DNA of 64,000 nucleotides from Argopecten irradians (lineage: Eukaryota; Mollusca; Bivalvia; Pectinida; Pectinidae): assembly GCF_041381155.1 (NCBI RefSeq), contig NC_091142.1, positions 20,794,362 through 20,858,361 of the forward strand, read 5' to 3'. Positions within the stretch are counted from its first letter, which is position 1, and each line of letters starts with the position of its first letter. The notes beneath the pieces were generated by a model. That model made no database searches, had not been told where the DNA came from, and saw nothing but the letters and a program-made list of their open reading frames with translations. Both the position numbers and the translations under genes were made by a program. This document shows, piece by piece, positions 12,533 through 23,115 of the stretch.

Positions 12533-13242
12533 GGCTTGATTTTTAGATGTATTTATACACCATTGTTAAAGCCAAATCCAGCCACGCCTTAAAAAGATCG
12601 TATACGTCTACCTTAAATAAATTCGTAATGAACACATGTGTAGACGCCATGACGTAAATACTTGCATACAATTGATACCACATGCACTCAATATTAGTTA
12701 ACTAAACGGTAAAACCTTTTACTAAACTAGATATCGTTTGGATGCCTATTCGTGTATGTCACTTCTTGGCCACCGTACTTTACAGGTGACTTTGGTAACA
12801 CTTTAACATAACTGATTTGACAGAAATAATGTAGGCATATCATTAGGTTGTACTGGGATTTAGTGATTTGTTGTGTAACTTGTAAAGGCTGACAAAATAT
12901 GCAAAAATTCTACGCTTCAGATATAAATATATAATCCAGCAGATAATACACATATTTCCGTGGTCAAATTACCACCATATAATCACGGAAATAATGTTGA
13001 AGAAATAACACCAACGTTTGATTAAGGCATGGCCATACAATTGAAAACCGCGCTAATTCGCACGGTACTGTAGGACATTCCACTGGGAATGTTTTTTTCA
13101 ACAAGTGAAAACTGTCTACATATACATTAATGTATATCAAATATCTAAAATTATTAGATAAGTTAATAAACTAAAGCAATAAAGTGAAAATAAGATGATA
13201 TCTCTGATATGCAATTTCTACTATTTTTCTTGTTTTATTTAG

Positions 13243-13296
13243 GAATTTTGTGCAATAAAAATATTCATTAAAGTCTTCAGGCAAAATAATTTGCAG
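13243..13296 (+). CDS. Exon-like island, 18 codons (copy 2)
   Basis: Identical to 713-766, with the same acceptor and GTAAGA donor and the same open phase-0 reading. See the first copy for the reservations: the surrounding block is recent, so lack of change is not evidence of constraint. Confidence 0.25.
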
Positions 13297-14246
13297 GTAA
13301 GATAAGAATTACTTACCACAATTATCAAAATAGGGCATGTGAAAAATTGTCATTTTTATAATACAATTAATATCATAAAACGAAGCGAATAGAAAAACTA
13401 TTTTATATAACCATGCTACGATATAGATATATTCTTTGGGATCAGATTGATCTATTTAGGGGTATTTGCTTTTTTGGAGGGTTTCTTAACATCTCAATTT
13501 TGTTTGATGACCCTGCTATATTTTTATTTGTTTACAGAAACCTAAAAGTGATTTTATATAATTATGAAAGCATGTTTCATTTGAATATATCCTTCGTTTA
13601 TACTTGTGTAATGGTAAGAACATATCACAGGTGGTATTTGATAGTATGTAGTAAAGTTAGCATGATAAACGTAGTCGCAATATCTCGTATTATTTTCGAA
13701 ATTTTATGAATTCTTGTCCAATCATTTACCTTTACAACGTGTATAATTTAAAACACTTATAAGTTATTGTACATTTACTACATTTACATGTATATAAGTA
13801 TTTATTATCAATTACGATCTATTCTGTTCAAATTACATGTTGAGTATTATACCAGGGGATTAAACAAACACATACAGTTATTTCATGAAAGCCATCCATT
13901 GCAACCAATTAGGATTAGAGTATAAAGGGAAATGAACGAAGTAAGGCAAGGATCAGAGTCAGTATTAATTAGAATATGTTTTAGCTCATTGCACATTCAC
14001 GTTGATTTTCAGGTAAATATTGAATAACTGCAATCAAGAAGCTGCTGAGTGGTATTTAACATACACATTTATTATTCATCACCACCCGTGTTAGATACAC
14101 TAAACTGAACATAACGATATTTCTTTTCTTACTATTGTCACGATTTACTTTAAAACTCTCCCTATAACAATATAAGGCACAACCTACCAACCTATTACAT
14201 AACGTTTGTCGTATTCAATACGTGAAATTGTTTTTTTATTTTGCAG

Positions 14247-14351
14247 GTAAATAGAGGAGTTGCTGTTGTATACTGAGAGTGACATGCCTAGGAGATTATG
14301 GAGCATCTGCGCAGGCGTGCACACTCTAGAAATGCGCACTCTAAGAATGAG
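14247..14351 (+). CDS. Putative 5' coding exon starting MEHLRRRAHS (copy 2)
   Basis: Second copy of the candidate first coding exon. A TTTTGCAG acceptor precedes 14247, ATG is at 14298, and the same 18 codons run to 14351, followed by donor GTAGAA, slightly weaker than copy 1's GTAGGA. In-frame stops upstream of the ATG are retained. A substitution also creates an upstream out-of-frame ATG in the leader at 14283, absent from copy 1. If both copies are used they would be alternative first coding exons with the same N-terminus. No domain is recognisable. Confidence 0.4.
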
Positions 14352-14490
14352 GTAGAAATCAATTGTGGTTTATAAGAATAGTAAGAGAAAAGACGTTTAT
14401 CATTTTAACATATCGGTTTGGTTGCTGTTTTGAATTGCATTGTTTGACCGGTAAGAAGTGTGTATGATTTTGAATACCGTCCCGATGAAA

Positions 14491-14923
14491 GGAACACATT
14501 TAATACAGGTGAACACATTTAATACAGGTGAACACATTTAATACAGGTGAACACATTTAATACAGGTGAACACATTTAATACAGGTGAACACATTTAATA
14601 CAGGTGAACACATTTAATACAGGTGAACACATTTAATACAGGTGAACACATTTAATACAGGTGTACACATTTAATACAGGTGAACACATTTATTACAGGT
14701 GAACACATTTATTACAGTTGAACACATTTAATACAGGTGAACACATTTAGTACAGGTGAATACATTTAGTACAGGTGAGCACATTTAATACAGGTGAACA
14801 CATTTAATACAGGTGAACACATTTAATACAGGTGAACACATTTAATACAGGTGAACACATTTAATACAGGTGAACACACTTAATACAGGTGAACACATCT
14901 AATACAGGTGAACACATTTAATA
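14491..14923. repeat. 19-bp minisatellite, about 23 monomers
   Basis: Same monomer and orientation as 1962-2750 but about half as long and more homogeneous. It sits at the same distance downstream of the second exon copy, so it was part of the duplicated segment and has since changed length. Confidence 0.98.
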
Positions 14924-15373
14924 AGAAGACATATGCCTCCTTGACGTAAACATGCATGCATTTAGTTCAATAACGAGTAATTGATTGTTCGTTTCAAAAA
15001 GACGCTCATTATATAGGAATACATGGGATAGTCATTCATAATTTAACTGGTTTGGTATTAATATATGTTTTATGTACTTCAGATTTTTGAATATCAATGA
15101 GTAGATATTTGCGTAATATGAACATGTCACTACCCCTTTTTGCGAATATTGACAAATAATACTGATCTTGCTTTCTTGAATATGATTTAATTGTTGTAGA
15201 AACAAGTCAAACAACTCGAGGTTATTGGATATTGAATTTATTTAAAACTCGTACTTACTGTGTTTTTAAAGTTATACAAAACACAACACGCGCTAAAGAT
15301 CGTGCCTTTTGTAACGTTTAAAGAATAACGCACTCATGTGAAATTTCATATCTGATGTATTTATTTGTTACAG
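14924..15373. other. Unique stretch upstream of the ankyrin-gene exon
   Basis: AT-rich sequence with no repeat match to the rest of the window and no supported gene. It ends in a reasonable branch/polypyrimidine region before the acceptor at 15371-15373. Confidence 0.5.
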
Positions 15374-15443
15374 GTCTCAAACAAATGATCAGAAGTTTTG
15401 CTGTTCGTCTTTGTGAAATAGACAAACGATGGAACAGTACAAA
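15374..15443 (+). CDS. Exon 1 of a putative ankyrin-repeat gene (start codon 15429)
   Basis: A TTATTTGTTACAG acceptor is followed by a 70-nt exon whose 5' part carries an in-frame stop. The ATG at 15429 gives MEQYK, and a consensus GTAAGT donor follows at 15444. The exon leaves in phase 0, which matches the incoming phase of the ankyrin exon at 16918. I chose this start because it is the one that keeps the ankyrin frame. A second frame through the exon (MIRSFAVRLCEIDKRW) is open but would put the next exon out of the ankyrin frame. The acceptor implies at least one further upstream leader exon. Confidence 0.5.
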
Positions 15444-15965
15444 GTAAGTTGGATTTTATATCTTTCTAATTCTAAAATTTGGATTACTGCCTTATTTGTG
15501 TATATGTATTTATTTACCAATGGAATACCTGTCTGCAATGTAATTGAATTTTACCGCTGGTGATATGATGAATAGCATCGTAAAGGCAATAATTGCCCAG
15601 ACGTCATAAAATGATACAACATTGTATGTGGATAAAGTTTTCAGAAGAAAAAAAACTGAGGTCAGTTAAACCATAGTCTGTATTTGGTGTAGCCTAAACG
15701 ATAAATTGTATATATCAATTTATTTCAAATATTTATAAGAATGATTATTATATAATTTTAAGCATGTGATATTTCAGAAAATTGTGTTTTAAAGTTAAAG
15801 TTTAAAAGGGGATATGCTAATTATTGTATTGTATATTCCTTTGATTGTACCTATTTTCACTCAGAATTGGATATTAGTCTTTTGACATCTTGGTATTTGT
15901 TTATGTATAATATCAATTATACAAAAATAATTAAGTGTACGTGTAACACTTGCCAATACTAGTGA

Positions 15966-16318
15966 GAATTTCTCTTTACCTCGATCGGTTGAACATCAGA
16001 CTAGTAATCCCGACGTTCCAATCCCTTCAAACCTTCAATCTGTTACAAATTAGCGCCCATGCAGGGACTCAGGAATGAGACTATATGGTAAAGGTAAATG
16101 AATTGTTGTGACCCCTTGGAAGCAATGGTGATGAGTCTATTCCGGGGAAGGGTGTATGTTACCCTGGTTAATACTAACCGCGATATATCTTTGACTAGAG
16201 GGAAAAACTCCATTGGTTGAGCGTCAGACTTACTAATCCAAGAGTCCCGATCACAACTGCGATCCCTGGCGGATGCAGTGATTAAATCAGTATACAAAAC
16301 CCTGCACCCTGTTATACA
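15966..16318 (+). mobile_element. Small LTR-type fossil, terminal-repeat-in-miniature-like
   Basis: Two related direct repeats of about 80-110 bp (15966-16047 and 16208-16318) share a GAGCGTCAGACTAGTAAT-type core and a CTGTTA end. Just inside the first, 16050-16069 resembles a retroelement tRNA-lysine primer-binding site (TAGCGCCCATGCAGGGAC). Just before the second is a purine run (AGAGGGAAAAA, 16197-16207). Together they fit a non-coding LTR retrotransposon in miniature. The repeats differ clearly, so it is old. The core also has a tRNA-like look, so a SINE-related repeat is the alternative. Confidence 0.45.
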
Positions 16319-16917
16319 TATTTATCCCATAACATTGTTGCCCTACAACATTGGAAAATCATAGCTGTTGAGCATCGTTTATGTTTTCACACACCTATTT
16401 TTAAAAAAAACAACGGCGACTCTTATTGGTCAGATTCAACATTCTTGATTCCGACTAGCGTTCAACTTAGCTCTTATCTTCAAACCGAATTTAATTTAAT
16501 TTGCAATGATAACAGGCAGTTGTGTATTAACAACATAATATTGAAAAAATATGACAAAACGAGTTTGAGAAACATGATTAACAACTACAGCACCTGTTGA
16601 GTAACTTCTAATTAAATGTCATATATTGGTTGATATATATATATATATTTTTTCTTCGAAGAGACAAGGGAGAAATCCTTATTTAATAATTATATCCTCC
16701 TTAAATATAAATAAAGGCCAATATAAATTATACCTTTCAAAAAGAGGTAATAAAAACTTTAAAAACATCAAGTAAAATGTTGGCAAAATTAGACGTGGCA
16801 CATCGGCTGATCTGAATATCTGTCTATCGACTATAGATGGTACCTATCAAATACATTGTTGACAAGTATTAGCTAGTTCCGCCTTGTTTACACTTATTCA
16901 ATATCTTTGGTTTGAAG

Positions 16918-17004
16918 ATTAATGGCAAACTTGCGAATGCTGCAGAAAGAGGCGACAAAGAGGAAGTTATCGCTTGTTTACGGGACGGAGCAGACCCTAA
17001 CGAG
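16918..17004 (+). CDS. Ankyrin-repeat exon of a putative host gene
   Basis: The 29-codon exon is flanked by TTTGAAG acceptor and GTATGA donor, both phase 0. It reads INGKLANAAERGDKEEVIAC then LRDGADPNE. This is the pattern of an ankyrin repeat (L..AA..GD...V...L..GADPN), typical of an N-terminal capping repeat in cytoplasmic or nuclear scaffold proteins. It would follow MEQYK from 15429. The expected continuation (a TPLHxAA motif) was not found on + in the remaining 47 kb, so either the introns are very long, the gene continues past the window, or this is the remaining 5' end of a broken gene. Confidence 0.65.
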
Positions 17005-17107
17005 GTATGAGTTAAAAAACGATATATATATATATTAATATGCCGGGAACGTACACACCACTGATCCATGGAAAATAGAGATAAACAGATTTTAATATTT
17101 GCATGAG

Positions 17108-17790
17108 AGGTTTTTTTTCGTTCATATGTCATGAAATCATATATTTCTATTCAATATTTAATTTTACGTTGGAAATATATTTTGCTTCAAAGGTTATTTA
17201 AGTTCAGTCGATTTTACTGAAATTATATCAAACGGATGTATTTAGGTTTTTATCTCCGTTGCTTTGCCACTTAAAACTATCTAAGCTCAATGCGAATGCA
17301 GTTTTGATATCAATTATTTGTGTATGGGCCTGCGGCATAATCCCAAATAAGTACCATTTATCCAAACATTATAGACGCTTTAAAAAGGAACCAATAATGT
17401 ACAAAAATGTTGATTGCGGTGGAAAAGTAAAATTAAATTAAATATGTCTTGTTATAAAGCTTTCAGATTTTTAAATTTACATAGGATTGTTTTTCGTTCA
17501 CATGTCATGAAATCATATATTTCTTCGATTCGACATTCCATTTCACGTGGAGATATATTTTGCATGAGAAGTTATTTAAGTCCAGTATATTTTACTGATA
17601 TTATATCAAACAAATGTATTCAGTTCTATATTTCCATTGCATGGTCATTGGAAAATATCTAAGCTTAATGCAAATATGTTTTGATATCAATCATTTGCGA
17701 ATAGGTGTGGCTTAATCCCAAAACAAGAACCATGTATCCAAAGGTTATCGACGCTTTGGAAAAATAACCAATAATGAAGGAATAAACAAA
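17108..17790. repeat. Diverged ~378-bp tandem duplication
   Basis: 17108-17420 aligns with 17487-17785, sharing CATGAAATCATATATTTCT, the TTATTTAAGT block and a final ACCAATAATG. Identity is about 80% by eye. It lies in the presumed intron directly after the ankyrin exon. The short open frames over it are fortuitous, since they are not preserved between the two halves. Confidence 0.85.
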
Positions 17791-18012
17791 AAACAAATGT
17801 TGGTATGGAAATGTATATTACAGATGTCTTGCTGAATGTTATATAGGGGGTGGTTTCTTTATTTAATGCCACTTCAATAGGCCCAGTGGTTCACTTACAT
17901 AATTGATACCAAATCCATTTAGTTAAAATAAACTAGCATCTAGCATATAAATATCGCAAAAAATTAACAAAATATATTATGTAAAGAGCAACATAAGATG
18001 TGCACATGCATA

Positions 18013-18720
18013 CAGTCGAATCTGTACTAACGGCCATCTGAATTAAGCGACCCTCTGCTATAAACGACCACTTTAATTCCTCTCAAGCGTTTTCACTATA
18101 TATTCTAACTCTATTAAACGACCATCTCTCTGTATAAGAATGAGGCAACGGCACAAATAACATACATTTACATATTTAAGCTAGTCTGCACAGAGCATAT
18201 TCAGTTCATTTCTGATTTTAAAAGTTCAAATGGACTATTTGAAAAACACTGCCACCACTATGGTTAAAATGTGCCTATTCTCTATTTGAAATACCACACT
18301 TCCGTATTAATGGCATGCAATGCTTTATAATTTAGAAGTTTTGGTTTGTTTAGGCCATAATTAAGATGTCCCTCTGGGTTGATGGTGTATATAAACTATA
18401 AGCGCACCGAGTCGCTCCAGGAGTTATCCAGGAATTTCATCCAGGCGGGTAGTGACACGGGATGTAAACATACTGCTTAGGACTCTTTCGCCTTGATAAA
18501 ATTCATTTTCTTGTCAAACTACTTCTGCCGCATTGCCCAATAAGTGTTTCAGAGATTCCATCGATGTGATTGGCCTCTTCTTTGGATGACATATAAGCAG
18601 ATGCTACTGTGGTCTTCATCGTTGATGGGATTCGATTTTCTGTCTTAATACTTCTGTCGCAATTCTCCAGCAATTTCATCGACGGAGGTTTTTGGTCATT
18701 TCTGTATATGGCATATAACC
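18013..18720 (-). mobile_element. pogo/Tigger-like transposon remnant
   Basis: 18013 begins CAGTCGAATCTGTACTAACG, preceded by TA, followed by GCGACC and AAACGACC repeats. This is the look of pogo/Tigger-type terminal inverted repeats. On the minus strand further inside, 18503-18700 is open for about 65 codons, with a stretch (MSSKEEANHIDG) compatible with the poorly conserved C-terminus of such transposases, in the orientation expected. I found no partner inverted repeat and no DDE core, so this is a fragment. The terminus is better supported than the coding part. Confidence 0.45.
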
Positions 18721-18952
18721 ATTGATCTACATATGCATGGACATGTAGGCCTAATTACTTGTATAAGCTCTTAGACGTACAAATGTAGCTATGACAGGGG
18801 TTTAGTAACTCTCATATTGAATTAAGGCATCGTAATATCTGCAGCATTTATTTTAATCTCTTTTAGAGTACCTTATGATATCTCAATAACATATATAACA
18901 ATGTTTTATGTATGATAAATAGAGGATCTTAATCAGACTTACATTTTTTATT

Positions 18953-19620
18953 AGGATTTATTAGGACAATTGATGGATGCAGGCTGGAAGCCTCTATATC
19001 TATATCAACAATATACATGTACATTCATAAAATAAGTACATAAATAAATTCCAGTATATCAATGGCTATGATCCTACAAGATAGACGATCGACTATTGGA
19101 TTTTAAAACAAATATTTTTCCAGTGTGTATCTAACATTACTTCAAAGTTGTATACAGTATCTGCATCTATACAAATGTAATATGTTGCGGCAAATTATTC
19201 CATATGTCTACTATTCTGTTACTGAAGAAGAAATTCTTTCTTAATTCTAAATTGCAAACGTTTCTTGAAAATTTTCTCAGAGTGAACTCTCGTTCTGCCT
19301 TGTAATGTCCATTTGGGAAAAAAAGTTCTCAGTTACTCTATGATCCACTATATGTTTTTTAAAAATATTTTAAAAACATTTATAATGTCCCCTCTAGTTC
19401 TCCGATGTTGTAAAGTTGGAAAAGATTAGTCTTTCTAAGCGTTCCTCGTATGTTAGGTTTTTTGAGTCCCAGGAATAATGTTTTGATGCCCTTTCTCTGG
19501 ACATGAGTGTAACTATGAACAACTCGATGCGACAAGTGGCCCATATCCAAAGAGGTTAAAGGAGATTTAATATTATTTAATTTTAACAAGCCCATGAGTT
19601 GTATTAAGATTCAGATTTTA
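18953..19620 (-). mobile_element. LINE 3' end, CR1/L2-like, truncated
   Basis: On the minus strand the sequence encodes the C-terminal region of a CR1/L2-type reverse-transcriptase protein: VQRKGIKTLFLGLKKPNIRG, then LRKTNLFQLYNIGELEGTL, then RVHSEKIFKKRLQFRIKKEF and, in another frame, FFSNRIVDIWNNLP, with DTHWKNICF at the end. It is interrupted by stops and at least one frameshift. The 5' part (endonuclease and RT core) is missing, as is normal for 5'-truncated LINEs. The 3' untranslated part runs to about 18953 and ends in a short AGGATTTATTAGGA-type direct repeat. Confidence 0.75.
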
Positions 19621-19778
19621 TCAGATCAGTTACAAAGTCTGTTTATGGAAATCTAGATAGAACTTATCAACTTTCCCATTTTTCAAAGAGAGTGGGTTGG
19701 AGAAAATCAAGCTTGGATATGACATCTTTTCTTTAAAAACAGAGGTCACATGATGTGACATCATTTTTTGATTTATGA

Positions 19779-19889
19779 CGTAATTTATTTTAGTTCCTTT
19801 GATTGGTTGGTACTCTATAGTGACTACCTTTTATAATTTAACCAGGTGTCGTTTGTGGATTATTTTTTGGGCATTGCGGAACGGGCCAG
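19779..19889 (+). promoter_or_regulatory. Possible promoter with short leader exon
   Basis: ATGACGTAAT (CRE/ATF-like, about 19776), ATTGG (inverted CCAAT, about 19803) and TTTTATAA (about 19829) occur in order, followed by a less AT-rich 44-nt stretch ending in a GTGGGT donor-like site at 19890. The order resembles the promoter candidates in the three 12-kb units. No start codon lies in the leader. Weak. Confidence 0.25.
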
Positions 19890-20619
19890 GTGGGTAGTTT
19901 ATGTGAATTAAATATACATTTGTGCCTAGTATATTATTAACATGATCAAACTACTGTATAATATATTATAAGAAATCGAGCAAAATGCCAATGTCTACAT
20001 CCTTATCCTTCTGTGATTTCTAGCTAGTGGTTGTCATTTTAAATTGTTCCATTTACAATTTATATTGAATAAATATACTTTCTAGTGCTATTGTTACTTA
20101 GACATGACAAATTGCCCAAGCTAGAAGAATCCAGAGTACATGTTGAAAAGACAATGTGACATCTCAAATACTTTCACATTTTGAAGGAGCTGTACCCTTT
20201 TAAAGTAAGCCAATTTTGGACCAAACTAATTGTAAATTGCGGTGCAATACGTTTGTGCAATCATGAGACAAGCAATTCATGGAAAAAATAAAAAAAAAAA
20301 AATCACTCAATTGTAATAAATTTGTCATTTTATTCACTTATTTTGTATAAAAAGTAGTGTGCTTTATTGCTTATTTGTAACAGCATACACTAAATGTTTA
20401 AATAAATGCTATTGAAAAAGGTAATGATCTATCAAATCCAATGAGTATATCCCTGTTTGGGTGTATTATAAATATCATGGTCATATGACGGTAATATTCA
20501 GATTTCTCAGAAATAATTGATTTATTGTTAACTTATTAATGCGATTTTATGATGCAATGAAACCTCTTTTGAATGCATACGTTTCAATGAGTGTGGACAT
20601 TTTATCTCAATCACTTTCT

Positions 20620-21240
20620 TTCTGTGTCATTTACATGAGGAAATCCCATATACACTGTAACCAATATATGGAAAGTTCACATCAGATATAGACCCTTTTC
20701 CTCTATATGCACTATTTTTAATAGACCTACATGATTTTATATACAGGTCCTGAAGAACTAGATACTTTTTTCCTTCTTTCCCATTGAAATGCAGAGACAC
20801 CTGTTTCATACTTTGCTATGATAGATTCCAGCAATGATTGAGGACAGTGATGACAATCTATTGCTTCACAAATCTTGTGGAAGTTAAAAGCTGTCAGTCG
20901 GCCATATTGCATCATCTTTCAGACTTAATTTCCAGACTTCCCACAGGGGCTGGTCTCGATATCCTCAACAATTTTTGGTGCATAATTTCCAAGATTCTCT
21001 ATCAATTGTTCTAAGGTTGAATTAAAATCTCACTCATGTTCTTAATCTGATTGTCAATTGAATAGGCAAGACATGAAGTGGTCTAATTCCTCTGTGACTG
21101 TTCAAATGATTCATCCATATTCTCATACAATATATCCATTTTCTGAGTGTCTGGATGCAGCTGAAATATGAATAAAATAACTTGATTTTAGGCTGTCCTT
21201 CTAGATCTGTACATTCACTACTTAACACATTTTCATACAA
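20620..21240 (-). pseudogene. YqaJ-like recombinase (exonuclease) fossil
   Basis: The minus strand reads MMQYGRLTAFNFHKICEAID and continues through SLLESIIAKYETGVSAFQWE. This matches the start of the YqaJ/alkaline-exonuclease-like fold common in mobile elements of molluscs and cnidarians (R.GRLTASNFHKI followed by S.L...I...AIQWG). Upstream, NYAPKIVEDIETSP fits the helical region that usually precedes it. The catalytic part beyond the QWG-like motif is not recognisable. It is a degraded fragment broken in several places. I cannot name the parent element. Confidence 0.6.
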
Positions 21241-21394
21241 ACATTTTTTGTAGGAACAACACTTACTGCAATACAGTAAGGAATAGCTAGTTTTACATTA
21301 CATATATAAATTATCTATAAGAGCACTTTAATTTCCATGAAACAACATGTTAGTAGATTTATAGATTTGATCATGTGATTCCTTCACAGTTGGG

Positions 21395-21597
21395 TTTTAT
21401 TAGTTTGACACCCTATTACCGGGGGTAATAACCAAGGTCATGTAACGACATGTCAGGTTTATTTGTGGAGGAAAGCCACTGATAAGTGGTCAGTTCCTAC
21501 CAATTGCTCCACATGGGATTCTAGCTTGCAAACCAGAGGTAGAGGGCTTGTAGTAGTATGTCGAGACATAAACCACTCGACCACTGCACCCAACCCC
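21395..21597 (-). mobile_element. tRNA-derived SINE of the bivalve type
   Basis: On the minus strand the head reads GTGGTCGAGTGGTTTA (A-box-like), then ACCTCTGGTTTGCAAG near the B-box position. A body with GTGGAGCAATTGGTAGG and TGGCTTTCCTCCAC follows, then AAACCTGACATGTCGTTACATGACC and a GGTGTCAAAC end. This is the layout of the widespread bivalve tRNA-SINE family with the conserved CTTTCCTCCACCAATAAACC-type central domain. About 200 bp, roughly full-length, moderately diverged. Confidence 0.85.
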
Positions 21598-22162
21598 CCT
21601 CCTCCCCATTGATAATGAAAAGATTTCATATAAGGTTACCAAATCTTTTGGTTTGATTGATTAATCCAAACCTTAGTAAAACAAATATTGAAAAATTAGC
21701 AACTTCTTTCTTAGCATTTACTATTAGCATAAAAAAATACAATTTGAGATCCTGCATATACCGCCATTGTACCTGTTTCAATTTCGCAGTGAAGTTTTTA
21801 TGTCCAAAGATTCTCTGTCACAGGCAAGACATGGATCGTAGGTGTCCAAAGTATTCTTTCTCACCCCATGATGATCAGATCATTCAATACAGCTAGAATA
21901 CCTGTAAAGTATGATAAATATAAGTTCAGCACATACCTTATGCATACATTTTCTACAGGTTTATGGTTTTTTTTAGTTCCAAATGCATCTGTTATGCATT
22001 TTCTTATATTGAAAAAAACAAGAAAATTTATAGTACATGTACTAGTTAGTACAGTAGTAATGCAATGTAATCCATTTCAGCTACATGTATATACTTGTTG
22101 TAAATTTGTATGTGTACTTTCAACCTATGACCTATATAAAAAAATCTTGTGAAAATGAAGTT
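21598..22162. other. Stretch between SINE and old repeat
   Basis: Two overlapping + frames of 79 and 94 codons run through it, but they share no motif with known proteins and no start context stands out. I see nothing else. Confidence 0.45.
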
Positions 22163-22275
22163 TGGTTACTAAAGATGCTTCATCGCCGACAGAGCATAAA
22201 TAATTATTACCATTTGGACAAAAATTTCAGATTAAATGTGTATTTATATTACATCTAACTAACACAAAAATAAAT
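22163..22275 (-). repeat. Old interspersed repeat, member B
   Basis: Reverse-orientation relative of 5258-5362. The core TTTATGCTCTGTCGGCG, the AGCATCTTTA box and the upstream TGTGTTA, TTAGA and CCAAATGG patches line up. The GC-containing core is better preserved than its AT-rich flanks. Confidence 0.6.
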
Positions 22276-22989
22276 ATATACCAATAATTTATTTTGCTAT
22301 TGTTGTCTGCACAATCAATACCTAATTCCATATGACTATACCACCACACCTCCCAACTGGGAAAAGTTATACAACAAAAGGGGCTGCAATAGAGGCTCCA
22401 GCCTGGTTTCAAAAGTCATCCTGAGGAAATTATTATGTTTGAGGAGCTTTTCTCCAAGCTGATAATTTAATAAACATATATTTTGACTTTGCAAATGATT
22501 TCTTAAACATATACTTTATTAATGTTTATAAAACGACATGATTGTTTTTATCAGATAATCGAAATATTTTTTTATTTTGGTCTACATTTTTACTAACCTG
22601 TCAATAAAAATGCAGTTGGCTGACATGACCTCTCCCGTGGATTTCTTTATGGAAAACCATAAATGGCAATACTGGCCAGTTCATGAAGATCTGATATCGC
22701 CTTAGCCAGAAACATTATACAAATGTTGCCAGTATATGTTGAAGATCAAATTTTTAGCATGCCGGCCGTCAACAAATAATCGGCAGACCTCACAACTCCT
22801 ATATGCTCCGAGTCTCATTTTAAACGGTAAGCTTAGTCAAGATCGAGATGTAAAATCTAGATCTAGCCTAATGTCATAATACATCGGGTGATTTCACTGC
22901 CTCACACAGTTCAATAAGCTCAACTTTTTAAAAATTGAACGTAGAGATCCCTAACTGAAAGGTACATTGTTGTAAAGCTTAAATATATT

Positions 22990-23115
22990 AAGTCATTGCT
23001 CGCTGCCATTTGTAAACAAAGTAATTCCGGAAGTGTCTGGTGTCTGGTGTTGGCGATTATAAAGGCGAAAACCAAACCGGAGAGTCCGATTCCGTCATGA
23101 CGGAAAATGGACTAT
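22990..23115 (+). promoter_or_regulatory. Transcription-factor-site cluster, promoter-like
   Basis: A relatively GC-rich patch contains GCCATTT (YY1-like), TGTAAACA (forkhead consensus, about 23012), CCGGAAGT (ETS consensus, about 23027) and TTATAAAGG (about 23056) within 70 bp. The combination resembles a metazoan promoter, but no exon with coding potential follows within view. Confidence 0.3.

Larger units (their letters stand above)
12533..14490. repeat. Right copy of the duplicated ~2-kb block
   Basis: Direct-orientation copy of 1-1960, beginning GGCTTGATTT at 12533 and ending at its own 19-bp minisatellite. Downstream of the minisatellite the two loci share nothing, so the duplication ends within or at the array. 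The near-identity to about 14130 followed by a diverged 100-bp stretch suggests partial gene conversion. Confidence 0.95.

Noticed and set aside
16043-16297. 84-codon minus-strand frame
   Set aside because: It spans the non-coding body of the small LTR-type fossil and has no known motif.
21530-21597. Stand-alone tRNA gene
   Set aside because: A- and B-box-like parts are present, but the cloverleaf is incomplete and the body continues into a SINE-specific region.
22320-22412. Minus-strand 61-codon frame as a host exon
   Set aside because: Cys/Trp-rich by chance, with no splice sites and no family resemblance.
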